Assembly: GCA_963790075.1 (NCBI GenBank)
Contig: CAWBNG010000004.1
Coordinates: 744,001-808,000 of the forward strand
DNA length: 64,000 nucleotides
Source: CAYOUV01 sp963790075
GTDB lineage: Bacteria; Chloroflexota; Anaerolineae; Anaerolineales; Villigracilaceae
Reading direction: 5' to 3'
Part shown: one piece after another, positions 39,538-49,452 of the stretch
Layout: each line of letters begins with the position of its first letter
Position numbering within the stretch: position 1 is the stretch's first letter
The notes under the pieces: model-generated
The model's database searches: none
What the model was told of the DNA's origin: nothing
The model's input: the letters and a program-made list of their open reading frames with translations, nothing else
Program-made: the position numbers and the translations under genes

Positions 39538-42030
39538 TCAACCTACAGCGCCGTGGGCGTAAGAGTCGAAAACAGAGCAGAGGCGAAATGCTTTTTTCGC
39601 CTGGTCCAATGTCCAGCCGGCAGGCATGGGACAGGAAATCCGGGTTGTTCGTCCAGCCGGCAGGTTAAAGAAGTTGTCGCTAAAGACAACCTCGGAACCA
39701 TCCAGAGATACTTCCACCAGGAGTGCCAGAGAGCGGGAGGTCAGTTCAACGACCAATTCGCCCCTCTCGCCACGCATATTCACGCTCACGACCGGATCGG
39801 CGAGCGATAAGTGCTTGATCGGAGCGAATCCCGCCGTTTGCCGGGTAATAAACCGTTCTCCCTGCCATAGTTCGACGATAAAAACCATCTCGCGGATGTT
39901 GTCATCCGAGATTCGGTCAGAAAAATCCAACCCGCATACCTGGGTCGCAGTTTGCGGAGCGACCTTGACCGGCGCTTGTCCCGCGGTCACGACCTCCCCG
40001 GCAAGTGTCTCCAAAGACCAGTTCGCGGTCCCTTCCCATGGCTCAAGCAAATCATTGGATACGTAAACTCCCTGTTCTGGTGGTTTGTCTTCGATGGAAA
40101 GCATCACTGGCGCATAGAAACGGCGTGCAGCATAATGCAGCGCCTTCCAACGCCCGAAGTAATCCAGGCTGGACCAGGAGGCGACCGGCCAGCAGTCATT
40201 GAGCTGCCAGTACAGGATTCCGGCGACTCGATCTGGATGGCGCCGCCAATGTTCCACGCCGTAACGGATGCCTTCCGCTTGGAGCACCATGCTCAGGTAG
40301 ACCAATGAGACAAAATCCTTGGGTAACCGGAACGTATCCAGCATCTGGCCAACCATCAGGGAATTTCCACTGGCATTCTTTTGGTGTTGCTCCAGGATGT
40401 AGGAGGTCATGTTCCAATCGGCCTGGTCCGCATAGCTGCGGATGGTCGCCAGGGGTGGCAGTGCCTGGAAGCCGAACTCACTCATGAAGCGCGGGTATTG
40501 GTTGCGATAAGAGGTAAAAGGTTGCCTGCCATGCCAAACGTCCCAATAATGGGAGTCACCCTGGTGCTGGCCATTCGGATCATCGAATGGAATATCGGAG
40601 GAGGGTGAGCTTGGCCAATAGGAATGATCCGGGTCCTCGGCCTGGCACCAGGCAGGCAGAGTTTCGTGGAAAAACCGGTCATAAGCAGCCTTCAAATCCT
40701 GCAGTTCGGGGCGGTTCCAGTTCCACTCTACCCAACCCCATTCCATCTCATTATTTCCGCACCACAATGCCAGGCTGGCGCGATGACGGAGACGGCGGAT
40801 GTTCTCCGCTACCTCCACCCGGACATTTTCCAGGAAGGCAGGCGCATCCAATGGGTAAATGCTGCAGGAAAAGACAAACTCCTGCCAGACCAGGATCCCG
40901 TAACGATCGCAGAGATCGTAAAAGCGTTCTTCTTCATAAAACCCGCCGCCCCAGACGCGCAGCATGTTCTGGTGAGTTTCAGCTGCTGAGCGGATCAGGC
41001 CTTCCAGGAATTGATCTGTGATACGGGTGGGAAAGGAATCGGCCGGGATCCAGTTGGAGCCTTTGGCGAAGATCGGGATGCCGTTTACTACAAAGACAAA
41101 GGAGCGTCCCCATTGGTCTTCTTGTTGGCGCAATTCAATCGTGCGCAGCCCAACCTGGTACACCTGTTGCTCCAGCGGTTCTGTTTGGGAATCATGATTA
41201 TGCACGAGAGAGACTTCCACCTGATAGAGCGGTTGCCCGCCGTAACCGTTGGGCCACCAAAGTTCAGGTTTGGGGATGGGTACCTTCACGGTTACACCAC
41301 CTTGAGCGTTAATGGCAGCTTCTTTTTCAAAGGTTTCGCCATCCGGTGATGTGATCCGTACTATCGAGGCGAGCGGGGCCTCTCCCCAGTGTTGGATGGC
41401 GACCTGCACCTCGACCGCCACTTGTCCTTTGGCGTGATTCTGGCGCAGATGGACCTCGGCGAAGCGCCCCTCACTGTAGCCTTCCAGGCGGATATCCTTC
41501 CAGATGCCGATCGGCGGGAGTTGTGGCCCCCAATCCCAGCCAAATTGACATGGAGCCTTGCGCAGATGGGAGCCACCGGGGATTGCTTGAGCGACGCCCA
41601 GTAGAGGACGAAGGGCTTGCTTTTCTGCTGTAAATTTCACCGGTGATGAAAAGCTGATCGTTAAATCGTTAGCGCCCTTCGCATTTAATAATTGCTTGAC
41701 TTCCCATTGATACCGGCGGAACATGTTGTCGGCCCGGCCCAACGCGCTACCGTTCAGGCTGACGGTTGCTAGTGTGTCCAACCCATCACAGACCAGCCAG
41801 ATGTGCGGTTGGCCCAAAAGCTCGGGAGTGGCGTCAAACTGGTAGCGATACTCCCAGTCTGCTTCAGCCACCCAGGCCACGTGCTTTTCGTTATCGCCCA
41901 CAAACGGGTCAAGGATGCGGCCTGAGGCCAGCAAATCGGTGTGCACGCCGCCGGGGACGCTGGCGGGTAGCCATTCTTTTGTACCTGCCTGGCGAAATTC
42001 CCAGGCACCTGTCAAAGATTGAATATTCAT
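39538..42030 (-). CDS. GH2 beta-mannosidase
   Basis: 830 residues, no signal peptide. Start SLTGAWEFRQAG and LVCDGLDTLATVSLNG are typical of beta-mannosidases. The acid/base is E428 in WCGNNEMEWGW and the nucleophile E518 in RFMSEFGFQALP, both in the contexts expected for GH2 beta-mannosidases rather than beta-galactosidases. It would release mannose from manno-oligosaccharides or N-glycan cores in the cytoplasm. The ATG overlaps the stop of the MFS transporter (ATGA), indicating joint translation and a functional link between import and cleavage. Confidence 0.92.
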   Translation of the reverse strand: MNIQSLTGAWEFRQAGTKEWLPASVPGGVHTDLLASGRILDPFVGDNEKHVAWVAEADWEYRYQFDATPELLGQPHIWLVCDGLDTLATVSLNGSALGRADNMFRRYQWEVKQLLNAKGANDLTISFSSPVKFTAEKQALRPLLGVAQAIPGGSHLRKAPCQFGWDWGPQLPPIGIWKDIRLEGYSEGRFAEVHLRQNHAKGQVAVEVQVAIQHWGEAPLASIVRITSPDGETFEKEAAINAQGGVTVKVPIPKPELWWPNGYGGQPLYQVEVSLVHNHDSQTEPLEQQVYQVGLRTIELRQQEDQWGRSFVFVVNGIPIFAKGSNWIPADSFPTRITDQFLEGLIRSAAETHQNMLRVWGGGFYEEERFYDLCDRYGILVWQEFVFSCSIYPLDAPAFLENVRVEVAENIRRLRHRASLALWCGNNEMEWGWVEWNWNRPELQDLKAAYDRFFHETLPAWCQAEDPDHSYWPSSPSSDIPFDDPNGQHQGDSHYWDVWHGRQPFTSYRNQYPRFMSEFGFQALPPLATIRSYADQADWNMTSYILEQHQKNASGNSLMVGQMLDTFRLPKDFVSLVYLSMVLQAEGIRYGVEHWRRHPDRVAGILYWQLNDCWPVASWSSLDYFGRWKALHYAARRFYAPVMLSIEDKPPEQGVYVSNDLLEPWEGTANWSLETLAGEVVTAGQAPVKVAPQTATQVCGLDFSDRISDDNIREMVFIVELWQGERFITRQTAGFAPIKHLSLADPVVSVNMRGERGELVVELTSRSLALLVEVSLDGSEVVFSDNFFNLPAGRTTRISCPMPAGWTLDQAKKAFRLCSVFDSYAHGAVG

Positions 42031-43244
42031 ACTGTTTTTTCCTGAGCGATTTTCTTGGGTGCCATGGATAATCGGAATGTTCCAAACAGGGTCAGGAACA
42101 CCACTCCCAAACAGATCGGGATGACTTCTAGTGAAATCCGGTTTGCCAGCACGCCCAACAGGCTGGGGATCACCGCAGTCCCAAGGCCAGCTGCAGTCAT
42201 TTGCAAGCCGATGGTATTGGCTGCATAATCGTCAGCCACCCGCTGGCTGGTGCCGGACATCAATGCCGGGAAGATCGGGGCTATGGCAAAGCCGATCAAG
42301 GCCACAGCCAGCAGGTTTGTCACTGCTGTTGGATTCCAGACCAGCAGGCACACGCCCAACAAGGCGCCAATCAAGCCACCCGTCACCAGCAGGTTAACCC
42401 CGGCGCTTTTTGCAAATACGCCCGCCACCAACCGGCCCACTGTAAACATCGCCCAATAACTGCCGGCAAAAAATCCCGCCACAGTCGGGTCGATGCCGCG
42501 AGATTCGGTCAGCAGACTGTAGGTCCAGGTGCCGAGCGAACTTTCAGCGCCAACGTACAGGAAAAACAACAGGATGCTTAACCACACCTTCGGCTGGCGC
42601 AGCGTCTTTCCCATCGGTGTTTTGTAATCGGTCAAGCGTTTCGACTTGTCGGTCCCGGCAGATGCATCTTTTTGATTCCATATGGCCAGCGTGGTCACAA
42701 AACAGGCTGCCAGCGCAAGTTGGAAACCGCCCACGACACGATACCCCGCATGCCATGTGTTCACGGTGCTCAACCCAATGGTCATGATGATTGGGCCAAG
42801 TGTCACGCCAATGCCCCAGCTGGCATGCAGCCACTGCATCAACCCCTCGCCGAAATGCGCGGCGACATACGTATTGAGACCGGCATCGATCGCGCCCGCC
42901 CCCAACCCGGCGATCACGCCCAGGGAAACCATCATCCACCATGCGGGGACGAGGGTGTAGCCGATCAGTGCCATACCGGTCAATGCGCAACTGACTGCCA
43001 GCACGCGGCCAACGCCAATCCGTGAAATCAAGGGGCCGCTCAGGAAGCTGGATGTCATGTAGCCTGCCACGGCTGCGGACAATAACATGCCGATCGCATC
43101 CAAGGGAATGGAAAAACTCGCCCGAATCGAAGGCCATGCCACTCCCAGCAAGCCATCTGGCATTCCCAATGCGATGAAGGCAACGTAGGCCAGAATAACC
43201 AGGCCAATTTTTGGGAAATGCGCGACCTTATCCCAGATTTTCAT
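42027..43244 (-). CDS. MFS transporter, sugar type
   Basis: 405 residues with 12 predicted membrane helices. The first helix region GMPDGLLGVAWPSIRASF and AGLGAGAIDAGLNTYVAAHF fit the FucP/YbjJ-like branch of the major facilitator superfamily. AAGGAAC precedes the ATG. It is translationally coupled to the GH2 beta-mannosidase that follows, so its likely cargo is a mannoside or a product of its cleavage. Import rather than export is inferred from context only. Confidence 0.85.
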   Translation of the reverse strand: MKIWDKVAHFPKIGLVILAYVAFIALGMPDGLLGVAWPSIRASFSIPLDAIGMLLSAAVAGYMTSSFLSGPLISRIGVGRVLAVSCALTGMALIGYTLVPAWWMMVSLGVIAGLGAGAIDAGLNTYVAAHFGEGLMQWLHASWGIGVTLGPIIMTIGLSTVNTWHAGYRVVGGFQLALAACFVTTLAIWNQKDASAGTDKSKRLTDYKTPMGKTLRQPKVWLSILLFFLYVGAESSLGTWTYSLLTESRGIDPTVAGFFAGSYWAMFTVGRLVAGVFAKSAGVNLLVTGGLIGALLGVCLLVWNPTAVTNLLAVALIGFAIAPIFPALMSGTSQRVADDYAANTIGLQMTAAGLGTAVIPSLLGVLANRISLEVIPICLGVVFLTLFGTFRLSMAPKKIAQEKTV

Positions 43245-43387
43245 AGGACATGTTCCTTTTTATGGTCGTCAAATGTGGTTTTTCTGTCCCTCAAATAAAG
43301 AGCTGGGCTTCCTTCTGGCCAAGTTCATTCAAGGGAGCTAAGTTTAGGCATTACGTTATTTTGCTTGAATCCAAATTCAAGGAAAAT

Positions 43388-44203
43388 CTATGACACAGTT
43401 GAGAGATCCCATTCCTCATGGATTTTTGGGACATCATTGATCAGGCGCTTGGTATAGGCTTGCTTTGGATGCAGAATCACCTGATCCGCAGTTCCGTTCT
43501 CGATTAATTTTCCCTTCTCCATGATATACACGCTGTCGGAAATGTAATACGCCAGGCCAATATCATGCGTGATGAAAATAAGGGTCATCCCGGTTTCGTT
43601 ACGCAGCTTCATCAGCATATCCAGGATAGTTGCGCGGGAACAGGCATCGATCATCGAGGTGGGTTCATCAGCCAGCAGGATCTTCGGCTCTAACAGGAAA
43701 ATCCGGGCGATCATTAAGCGCTGCATCTGTCCGCCGGAAAGCTCAAAAGGATACTTGTTGGTTAATTCTTCGAACTTAAGATTGACAAAGCTGCACGCCT
43801 CTACCATCAATTCCGCTTTTTCCGCGCGCGGAAGGTTTCCACCGCCGCGCATGCGAATACAATCCAAAAGTACGTTATCGATTTTATTGAAAATATTATA
43901 GGAAGAGTAAGGATCCTGAAAGATCGCCTGAATGCTTTTCCAGTATTCCCTTTTCTTTTTTGTGGTACTAATATCGCGCTTTTTCCCCTGGAAGTAGACC
44001 TCACCCTCGGTCGGGTTGATCAATCCCAAGAGCATCTTCGTCAAAGTGGTCTTTCCGCTGCCCGATTCACCCACAATCGAAACGATTTCGCTCTTGCAAA
44101 AATCGAAATCCACATGATCAACAGCCACGGTTTTCTGACGGCCGAATCCGAATACCTTGGTAAGGCCGACTCCTCTCAGGCAGGATTGGTTTTCATTTGC
44201 CAC
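43388..44203 (-). CDS. oppF: Opp-type ABC importer ATPase (OppF-like)
   Basis: 271 residues. Walker A GESGSGKTT, signature ELSGGQMQRL and Walker B ILLADEPTS are intact. It lacks the C-terminal Cys-rich oligopeptide extension seen in its partner. The start overlaps the end of the OppD gene by 11 bases. It is the last gene of the importer operon, and 143 bases (43245-43387) separate its stop from the start of the MFS gene. It couples ATP hydrolysis to solute uptake with the OppD-like partner. Confidence 0.92.
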   Translation of the reverse strand: MANENQSCLRGVGLTKVFGFGRQKTVAVDHVDFDFCKSEIVSIVGESGSGKTTLTKMLLGLINPTEGEVYFQGKKRDISTTKKKREYWKSIQAIFQDPYSSYNIFNKIDNVLLDCIRMRGGGNLPRAEKAELMVEACSFVNLKFEELTNKYPFELSGGQMQRLMIARIFLLEPKILLADEPTSMIDACSRATILDMLMKLRNETGMTLIFITHDIGLAYYISDSVYIMEKGKLIENGTADQVILHPKQAYTKRLINDVPKIHEEWDLSTVS

Positions 44204-45218
44204 TTTGATATGCCTCCATCGTATAGACCTCCCTCAATTCTTGCTCTGAGAAGATGCATCGGTATTCGCGACCACCACCAACCTCTCGAATTGGGACAGA
44301 TACCGCTTTGCATTCTGGTTTAACGAATTTGCAGCGTTGGGCAAACCGGCAGCCCGGAGGCGGGTTTTTAAGATTTGGTGGTACCCCGGGAATGGCAGTC
44401 AACTTAACGTCCCGTAAACCACTTTCAGGCACAATGATCGAGCCCATTAATCCTTTGGCATAGGGGTGGAGTGGATCAAACACCACTTCTTTAGCGGTTC
44501 CTTTTTCCACGATCTGTCCCGCATACATCACCATAATATCGTCGGTCACATTGTAAAGCAGTGGAAGCTCATGTGTGATGAAGATCATTGATTTGATGAG
44601 CTTCTTTTCCATTAAATCACGCAGCATTTTGATGACCATCTTCTGTGAAGTGACATCAAGTGCGGAGGATGGTTCGTCGGCGATCAACACTTTTGGGAAC
44701 AGAATCACCGAGATCGCGATTACTGTGCGCTGTTTCATGCCGCCCGAAAGCTCAACAGGGTACTTTTGCAAAACTTCTGCTGGAAGCCCCAGGAGCTCAA
44801 AACATTCTCTGGCAAGATCATAAATCCCCTTCATGGGGGTGTACTCTTCATGCGCATGAATGACATCCTCAATAAAATTGATGATCTTTTGGGTTGGGTT
44901 GAGCGCATTCATTGCGGATTGGGGGATGTAAGAAATCTCGGTACCCAGGATCGACTTCCGAATGTCATCAGGATTCATTTTCGAAATATTACGACCATCG
45001 ATGATGATCTCTCCACTCGTATAGTGCAGCGGAGCGAAGTAATACCCCATCAGGCTGAGCGCCAGAGTCGACTTACCGCAACCCGATTCGCCTGCAATTC
45101 CAAGCGATTTTCCTTCTTCAACCTTCAGAGAAACGTGATCTACCGCGTATATATCTTCTTTAAACCGTGTGACATATTTTGTTGTCAGTTCCCTGACCTC
45201 TAACATTACATTTGACAT
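44193..45218 (-). CDS. oppD: Opp-type ABC importer ATPase (OppD-like)
   Basis: 341 residues. Walker A is GESGCGKST (43-51), the signature LSGGMKQRT and Walker B VLIADEPSSALD. The C-terminal oligopeptide/dipeptide-transporter extension holds the four-cysteine pattern PPGCRFAQRC, KPECKA and YRCIF, which binds an iron-sulfur cluster in some relatives. It forms a heterodimeric motor with the OppF-like protein. Nine bases separate it from oppC. Confidence 0.92.
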   Translation of the reverse strand: MSNVMLEVRELTTKYVTRFKEDIYAVDHVSLKVEEGKSLGIAGESGCGKSTLALSLMGYYFAPLHYTSGEIIIDGRNISKMNPDDIRKSILGTEISYIPQSAMNALNPTQKIINFIEDVIHAHEEYTPMKGIYDLARECFELLGLPAEVLQKYPVELSGGMKQRTVIAISVILFPKVLIADEPSSALDVTSQKMVIKMLRDLMEKKLIKSMIFITHELPLLYNVTDDIMVMYAGQIVEKGTAKEVVFDPLHPYAKGLMGSIIVPESGLRDVKLTAIPGVPPNLKNPPPGCRFAQRCKFVKPECKAVSVPIREVGGGREYRCIFSEQELREVYTMEAYQSGK

Positions 45219-45227
45219 TTAAATCAC

Positions 45228-46481
45228 CTAGTCTCTCAATGCTGGATTGAATACCTGATCGAGTCCTGTATTCATTAAATTCATCGAGAATGTAATCAGA
45301 GCAATGGCTACGAGCACGGGGAAGTATGCCCACCATTTTCCCAAGATCTCTGCCTGGTAGATCATCGCCCAGTTCATCATCAAGCCCAAGGTTGGAAATT
45401 CGGTAGTTCTGGGTCCTAACCCAAGGATCGATAAATTAGCCTCCGCCAGGATAGCTGCGGAAATCTGCAAGATCAGCGCCATGACAACATAAGAAGCGAT
45501 GTAAGGCAGAATATCTGCGACGATGATGTGAAGGACAGAGTGCCCGGATAGTTTTGACAAATTGACATGGTCGCGATTGCGCAGTGAAATCACTTGCGCT
45601 CGCACGGCCCTGGTGGTCCAAGGCCAGGCAGTCAACCCGATCACAGTCGCGATCGTAAATACACCGCGTTGTTCCTGCCCGATACTGAATGAAATCAGGA
45701 TCAACAAGACAATGCTGGGGATAACCGTGAAAAGATTGGTGATGAACACGATAATGTCATCCACCATGCCGCCAATATAGCCAGAGAACAAGCCCAGGGT
45801 CAGACCAATCAGGGTTGCAACGATACCGGCGACAAGACCGAGTTGCAGCGATACGCCTGTGGCCTTAACCAGCTCTGTCAGCACGTCCCGACCGAAGTTA
45901 TCGGTTCCAAGCGGCAACACGCGGACATTCGCAACCTCATCGATATTCACGTAGTCAGATTGGTTAACAAAACCTGTTTCATCCAGGGTACCTGTTTCCG
46001 GGTTTTTTAATGCAATGGTAACCCCCTCGGTTGACAAAATTCCTTGGATCGAGTTATTGAGCCGAACATAATAGTTTCGCTTGGCATTCGTCATTCCAGG
46101 AATATTCTTCGTAGGATCAAAATTGTTTTCCCACTGATCCAGGAGTTTTTCGGTATCCGTGACATCGATCTCGCTTTCGGGAATCCCAGCAGCCACAAGC
46201 CAGGCCCGCATGTCGAGGCGTTCCTGATCGTCCATCTTACTGGTAATTCGTTTGGCTGCGGCGTCATCCAGATTAAGTATGTACGTACTAGAGGAATTAA
46301 TGCTATCAAAAGTACTCACATAAATCCCGGGTGGGAAGAAAGTACCCTGACCGATGATCGCTAACGGAGAATCAGTGATGATCAGCGGATAAATAATTAC
46401 CATCAGCAGTAATGCCATAAAAATGACAAAACCAATCACGAAATTAGGAGAGCGAAATACTTGTTGAAGGAAATGTTTCAT
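45228..46481 (-). CDS. oppC: Opp-type ABC importer permease (OppC-like) with large periplasmic insertion
   Basis: 417 residues, over 100 longer than ordinary OppC/DppC (~300). After the first membrane helix (about 15-35) comes an extracytoplasmic stretch of about 165 residues (YVSTFDSINSSSTYIL to VANVRVLPLGTDNFGRDV) before the five C-terminal helices. The conserved OppC block LGTDNFGRDVLTEL and the EAA-like loop RAQVISLRNRDHVNLSKLSG are present. Long insertions at this point occur in Opp-type importers of oligosaccharides in thermophilic anaerobes, as I recall. That fits a sugar role. Confidence 0.88.
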   Translation of the reverse strand: MKHFLQQVFRSPNFVIGFVIFMALLLMVIIYPLIITDSPLAIIGQGTFFPPGIYVSTFDSINSSSTYILNLDDAAAKRITSKMDDQERLDMRAWLVAAGIPESEIDVTDTEKLLDQWENNFDPTKNIPGMTNAKRNYYVRLNNSIQGILSTEGVTIALKNPETGTLDETGFVNQSDYVNIDEVANVRVLPLGTDNFGRDVLTELVKATGVSLQLGLVAGIVATLIGLTLGLFSGYIGGMVDDIIVFITNLFTVIPSIVLLILISFSIGQEQRGVFTIATVIGLTAWPWTTRAVRAQVISLRNRDHVNLSKLSGHSVLHIIVADILPYIASYVVMALILQISAAILAEANLSILGLGPRTTEFPTLGLMMNWAMIYQAEILGKWWAYFPVLVAIALITFSMNLMNTGLDQVFNPALRD

Positions 46482-46495
46482 AACCGCATTTCTCC

Positions 46496-47500
46496 CTAAT
46501 CCGATTGTGCTGCTTTAATACGTGGGTCGATAAAGCCATAAATAATTTCAATGAGAAACATCGCCCCCAGCACCATCAAGGTGATGATCAACGTAGTAGC
46601 AGAGATCAGTGGATAATCCTGTCCCGTGACACTGTTTAGGATCGTGTAACCAAGCCCCGGATAACTAAAAATGATCTCCGCTATCAGCGCACCGCTGACC
46701 ATGGTACCGACCGATAATGCCAATCCCGTAACCTGCGGAAGCATGGCATTTCGGAATACATAGCCGACGATCTTGCGGTCTTTGATGCCCATGAACCGGC
46801 TGTATTTAACGTAGTCTGAATTCAGTTCATAGATAGCCATGGAACGCATGCCAATCGCCTGGCCGCCGATGGCGATCAAGACGATCGACCAGAAGGGCAG
46901 TTGGTAGTGGACGATCACGGACCACATAAAGGACCAGGATAAGCTTGGAATCAGATCAAACCCATACCCTCCCGAGGTTGGGAACCATTTTAAATTGACC
47001 CCAAAAATAACCAGCAAGATGATGGCCATACCAAATGCTGGTAAATTGCTGACAAAAATACTGACGGGCATAAGGACTCTATCAAAGCCCCCCTTGAGAT
47101 AAGCCGCCAATGCGCCGAGGGTGTTCCCGATTAACCAGCCAACAATAATGGCCGGGAACTGTAGACACACCGTCCACAGAAGTGAAGATTTGAGAATGTC
47201 CGCCACCGATCTGGGGTACTGGCTGAAGGAGGTACCAAAGTTGCCATGGATTACATTCCCCACATAGATGAAGAACTGCTCAAGCATGGGTTTATTGGTT
47301 CCGAATAATTCCGCGTATTGTTCATAGACCTGTTTCATGCCTGTAGAACTGGACATGCCTTGGGCAAGCCTTGAGACGATGGCAGCTACAGGATCTCCTG
47401 GCATCAGGCGCGGGAGGATGAAATTCAGTATGAAGGCGAACACAAAGGTGACCAAGAACCAGGCCAGCTTGTTTAGGAAATATTTTCGATATCCTTTCAA
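46496..47500 (-). CDS. oppB: Opp-type ABC importer permease (OppB-like)
   Basis: 334 residues with six membrane helices and the usual OppB landmarks: LPRLMPGDPVAA near the start, NFGTSFSQYPRSV, the coupling loop ELNSDYVKYSRFMGIKDRKI, and EIIFSYPGLGYTILNSV near the end. It pairs with OppC. A strong hairpin lies between it and the upstream binding-protein gene, probably adjusting expression. Confidence 0.92.
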   Translation of the reverse strand: MKGYRKYFLNKLAWFLVTFVFAFILNFILPRLMPGDPVAAIVSRLAQGMSSSTGMKQVYEQYAELFGTNKPMLEQFFIYVGNVIHGNFGTSFSQYPRSVADILKSSLLWTVCLQFPAIIVGWLIGNTLGALAAYLKGGFDRVLMPVSIFVSNLPAFGMAIILLVIFGVNLKWFPTSGGYGFDLIPSLSWSFMWSVIVHYQLPFWSIVLIAIGGQAIGMRSMAIYELNSDYVKYSRFMGIKDRKIVGYVFRNAMLPQVTGLALSVGTMVSGALIAEIIFSYPGLGYTILNSVTGQDYPLISATTLIITLMVLGAMFLIEIIYGFIDPRIKAAQSD

Positions 47501-47526
47501 CGTACCACCTCCTCAGGACGTTGATC

Positions 47527-47563
47527 AACAGCCATGTTCCGGTGTTGGCGGAACATGGCTGTT
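47527..47563 (-). repeat. Intercistronic hairpin between oppA and oppB
   Basis: Perfect 15-base stem aacagccatgttccg / cggaacatggctgtt with a 7-base loop. On the coding (minus) strand no U-run follows it, so it probably protects the binding-protein mRNA or partly stops transcription, allowing more OppA than permease. On the plus strand it is followed by ttttt-like sequence, but no plus-strand gene ends there. Confidence 0.7.
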
Positions 47564-47580
47564 TTTAGATACGGGTCAGG

Positions 47581-49452
47581 TTACGGGTTGACCAGCGTCA
47601 GGTTATAGAGACCTGCGATACTCCAACCGTCGGTCAAATCGAGCGGTGGGACGGGCGGATTGGTACCATCATCCTGGTGAGGGAAGCCTGTCCAAACGCT
47701 CTCGTTTACCGCATGGAACGATTGGGGGCGGTACATGAGCGTGAAGGAGGGGATATCGGTCAGATAGATCTTGACCAACTCGGTGTAGTCCGCTTTCAGC
47801 GCTGCAGGATCGGTCAACGTGGGGATCTCATTGATCAGTTTATCGGCGTCAGGGTTCTGGTAGCCGCCCCAGTTGCCGTTCCAGTTGTTCTGGGTCTGAG
47901 CGAATTCACCACTTATCAAGTGGCGGATACGTGACCAGGGCTGGGTCGGGCCAGCGCCGTCACTCCACATCATGAAGATGTCATAGCCCTCAGCGAGAGG
48001 CCAGTTGGTGACGACGGTCTGATAAACGTCCCATTCGGGGTAGTTGGTCGTGATGTCGATCCCGATCTTCTTCCCAGCGGCAGCAACCACCTCGATCGCA
48101 GCCTGCCAGTCGGACCAGCCATTGGGGCAGGTCGCGACGTAGTGAAGGTCCTGCCCGTTGTATTCGCGCCAGCCATCACCATTGGTATCAACGATGCCGG
48201 CATCATCGAGCAGCTTCTTGGCACCTTCAATGTCATTTCCCGCCCACTGCAGGTCCGCGACAGCCGCGTGGTCATACAGAGCCTGCTCACCCGGGGTCGG
48301 GTTCATTAGCGAGCGCGGAACCTGATCGAAGGTAGCCGATTGGTCGGTCATCGCGTTGGCGATGATGGTGGGGTAGTCAACTGCAATGGCAATGGCCTTG
48401 CGGACTGCAATCTGGTCCAAACCATAGGAAGCCTGGTTGTAGAAGGCAGTTGGGAGGCTGGCACCAATGCCGTAAGGCGCATCGGGTAGGTAGGTGGAGA
48501 CGGGCAACCCATAGTTGAGCCACAGGACCTGAATATTGGAGTTGAACTGCTGGCTCACATCCACTTCACCCTGTGCCAAGGCGACAGAACCGGCCGCATT
48601 ATCCTTGAAGATCGTATGGGCTAGGTATTTTGGAACAGGCAGCTTGCCAAACATACTGGCATCCTGGCCCCAGTAGTTGTCGTCGCGAACCAGGACTACC
48701 TTCGAATCATCGGCGAAGAATTTGTGATAGGGACCGGAGTACACTGCGTCTTCCGCGGTATCAGCCATAAATGCTGTGGCGTCACCAGCGGTGCGGGCCT
48801 CCAGAGTCTGGGTCCATGCTTTCTGGATGACATAGTTGCTGCTCAGGTAGGCATTGACGATCAGAGGGTTAATGGCTTTCCCATCCTCGCCCAGTTTGGC
48901 TTTGACCACTACCGTCTGGGGATCAACTGCTTCAATGGTGTCGATGTAGTCTTTGTTGGCAGCGCCAAATTGGGTGTTGTACTTAACATGGGAAGCCCAG
49001 GTGTAGGCGACATCATCAGCGGTCACCGGGGTGCCATCGCTCCATTTGGCGGCGGAGTTGATCTTGAAGGTGACCTGGGTCATGCCGTCATCCCAGGTGA
49101 ACGGACCGTCAGCCAGCAGAGGATACACCTGGCCATCAAGCATGTTGTACAGGTATGGGGTTTCGAACATGGTGACGCGGGCGTTATCCTGTTGGGCCAG
49201 AGCCATCGCGTTGTTGCAGTTGGAAGAGTAAGGATTCCAACAAACAACAGCACCCCACTGTTGACCATTGAAGTACAGGGTTTCGTTGCGGGGCAGGGCG
49301 TTCGCATCAGCCGGTGCTTCAGTCATAGCCGGTGCTTCAGTTGCAGCAGGTGCAGCCGGCGCAGCCGGAGCTTCAGTTGCAGCTGGGCCACAGGCTGTCA
49401 ATGCCATGGTAACTACCATCAGCAGTGACAAAACGTACCAAATTTTCTTCAT
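47581..49452 (-). CDS. oppA: Opp-type ABC importer substrate-binding lipoprotein, likely oligosaccharide-specific
   Basis: 623 residues from the ATG at 49452, preceded by AGGAG; an upstream ATG at 49470 would add MRRILT before an otherwise normal signal. The lipoprotein signal ends MALTAC21, followed by an Ala/Pro/Thr/Glu-rich linker (about 22-50) and an SBP_bac_5 domain (KWSDGTPVTADDVAYTW is the family signature). Family members bind peptides, but in several anaerobes close relatives bind cello- or manno-oligosaccharides. Neighbouring GH3, GH2 and a CelR-like regulator favour sugars here. The leader 49471-49620 contains a strong AAAGGAGGTG without a nearby start codon. Confidence 0.88.
   Translation of the reverse strand: MKKIWYVLSLLMVVTMALTACGPAATEAPAAPAAPAATEAPAMTEAPADANALPRNETLYFNGQQWGAVVCWNPYSSNCNNAMALAQQDNARVTMFETPYLYNMLDGQVYPLLADGPFTWDDGMTQVTFKINSAAKWSDGTPVTADDVAYTWASHVKYNTQFGAANKDYIDTIEAVDPQTVVVKAKLGEDGKAINPLIVNAYLSSNYVIQKAWTQTLEARTAGDATAFMADTAEDAVYSGPYHKFFADDSKVVLVRDDNYWGQDASMFGKLPVPKYLAHTIFKDNAAGSVALAQGEVDVSQQFNSNIQVLWLNYGLPVSTYLPDAPYGIGASLPTAFYNQASYGLDQIAVRKAIAIAVDYPTIIANAMTDQSATFDQVPRSLMNPTPGEQALYDHAAVADLQWAGNDIEGAKKLLDDAGIVDTNGDGWREYNGQDLHYVATCPNGWSDWQAAIEVVAAAGKKIGIDITTNYPEWDVYQTVVTNWPLAEGYDIFMMWSDGAGPTQPWSRIRHLISGEFAQTQNNWNGNWGGYQNPDADKLINEIPTLTDPAALKADYTELVKIYLTDIPSFTLMYRPQSFHAVNESVWTGFPHQDDGTNPPVPPLDLTDGWSIAGLYNLTLVNP

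Noticed and set aside
43310..43330. Third CelR operator near gggagc upstream of the MFS gene
   Set aside because: Only a half-site matches; the other half has no similarity to the palindrome.
48724..49428. Plus-strand frame of 234 codons opposite oppA
   Set aside because: It lies wholly antisense to a well-supported binding-protein gene and its product resembles no family.
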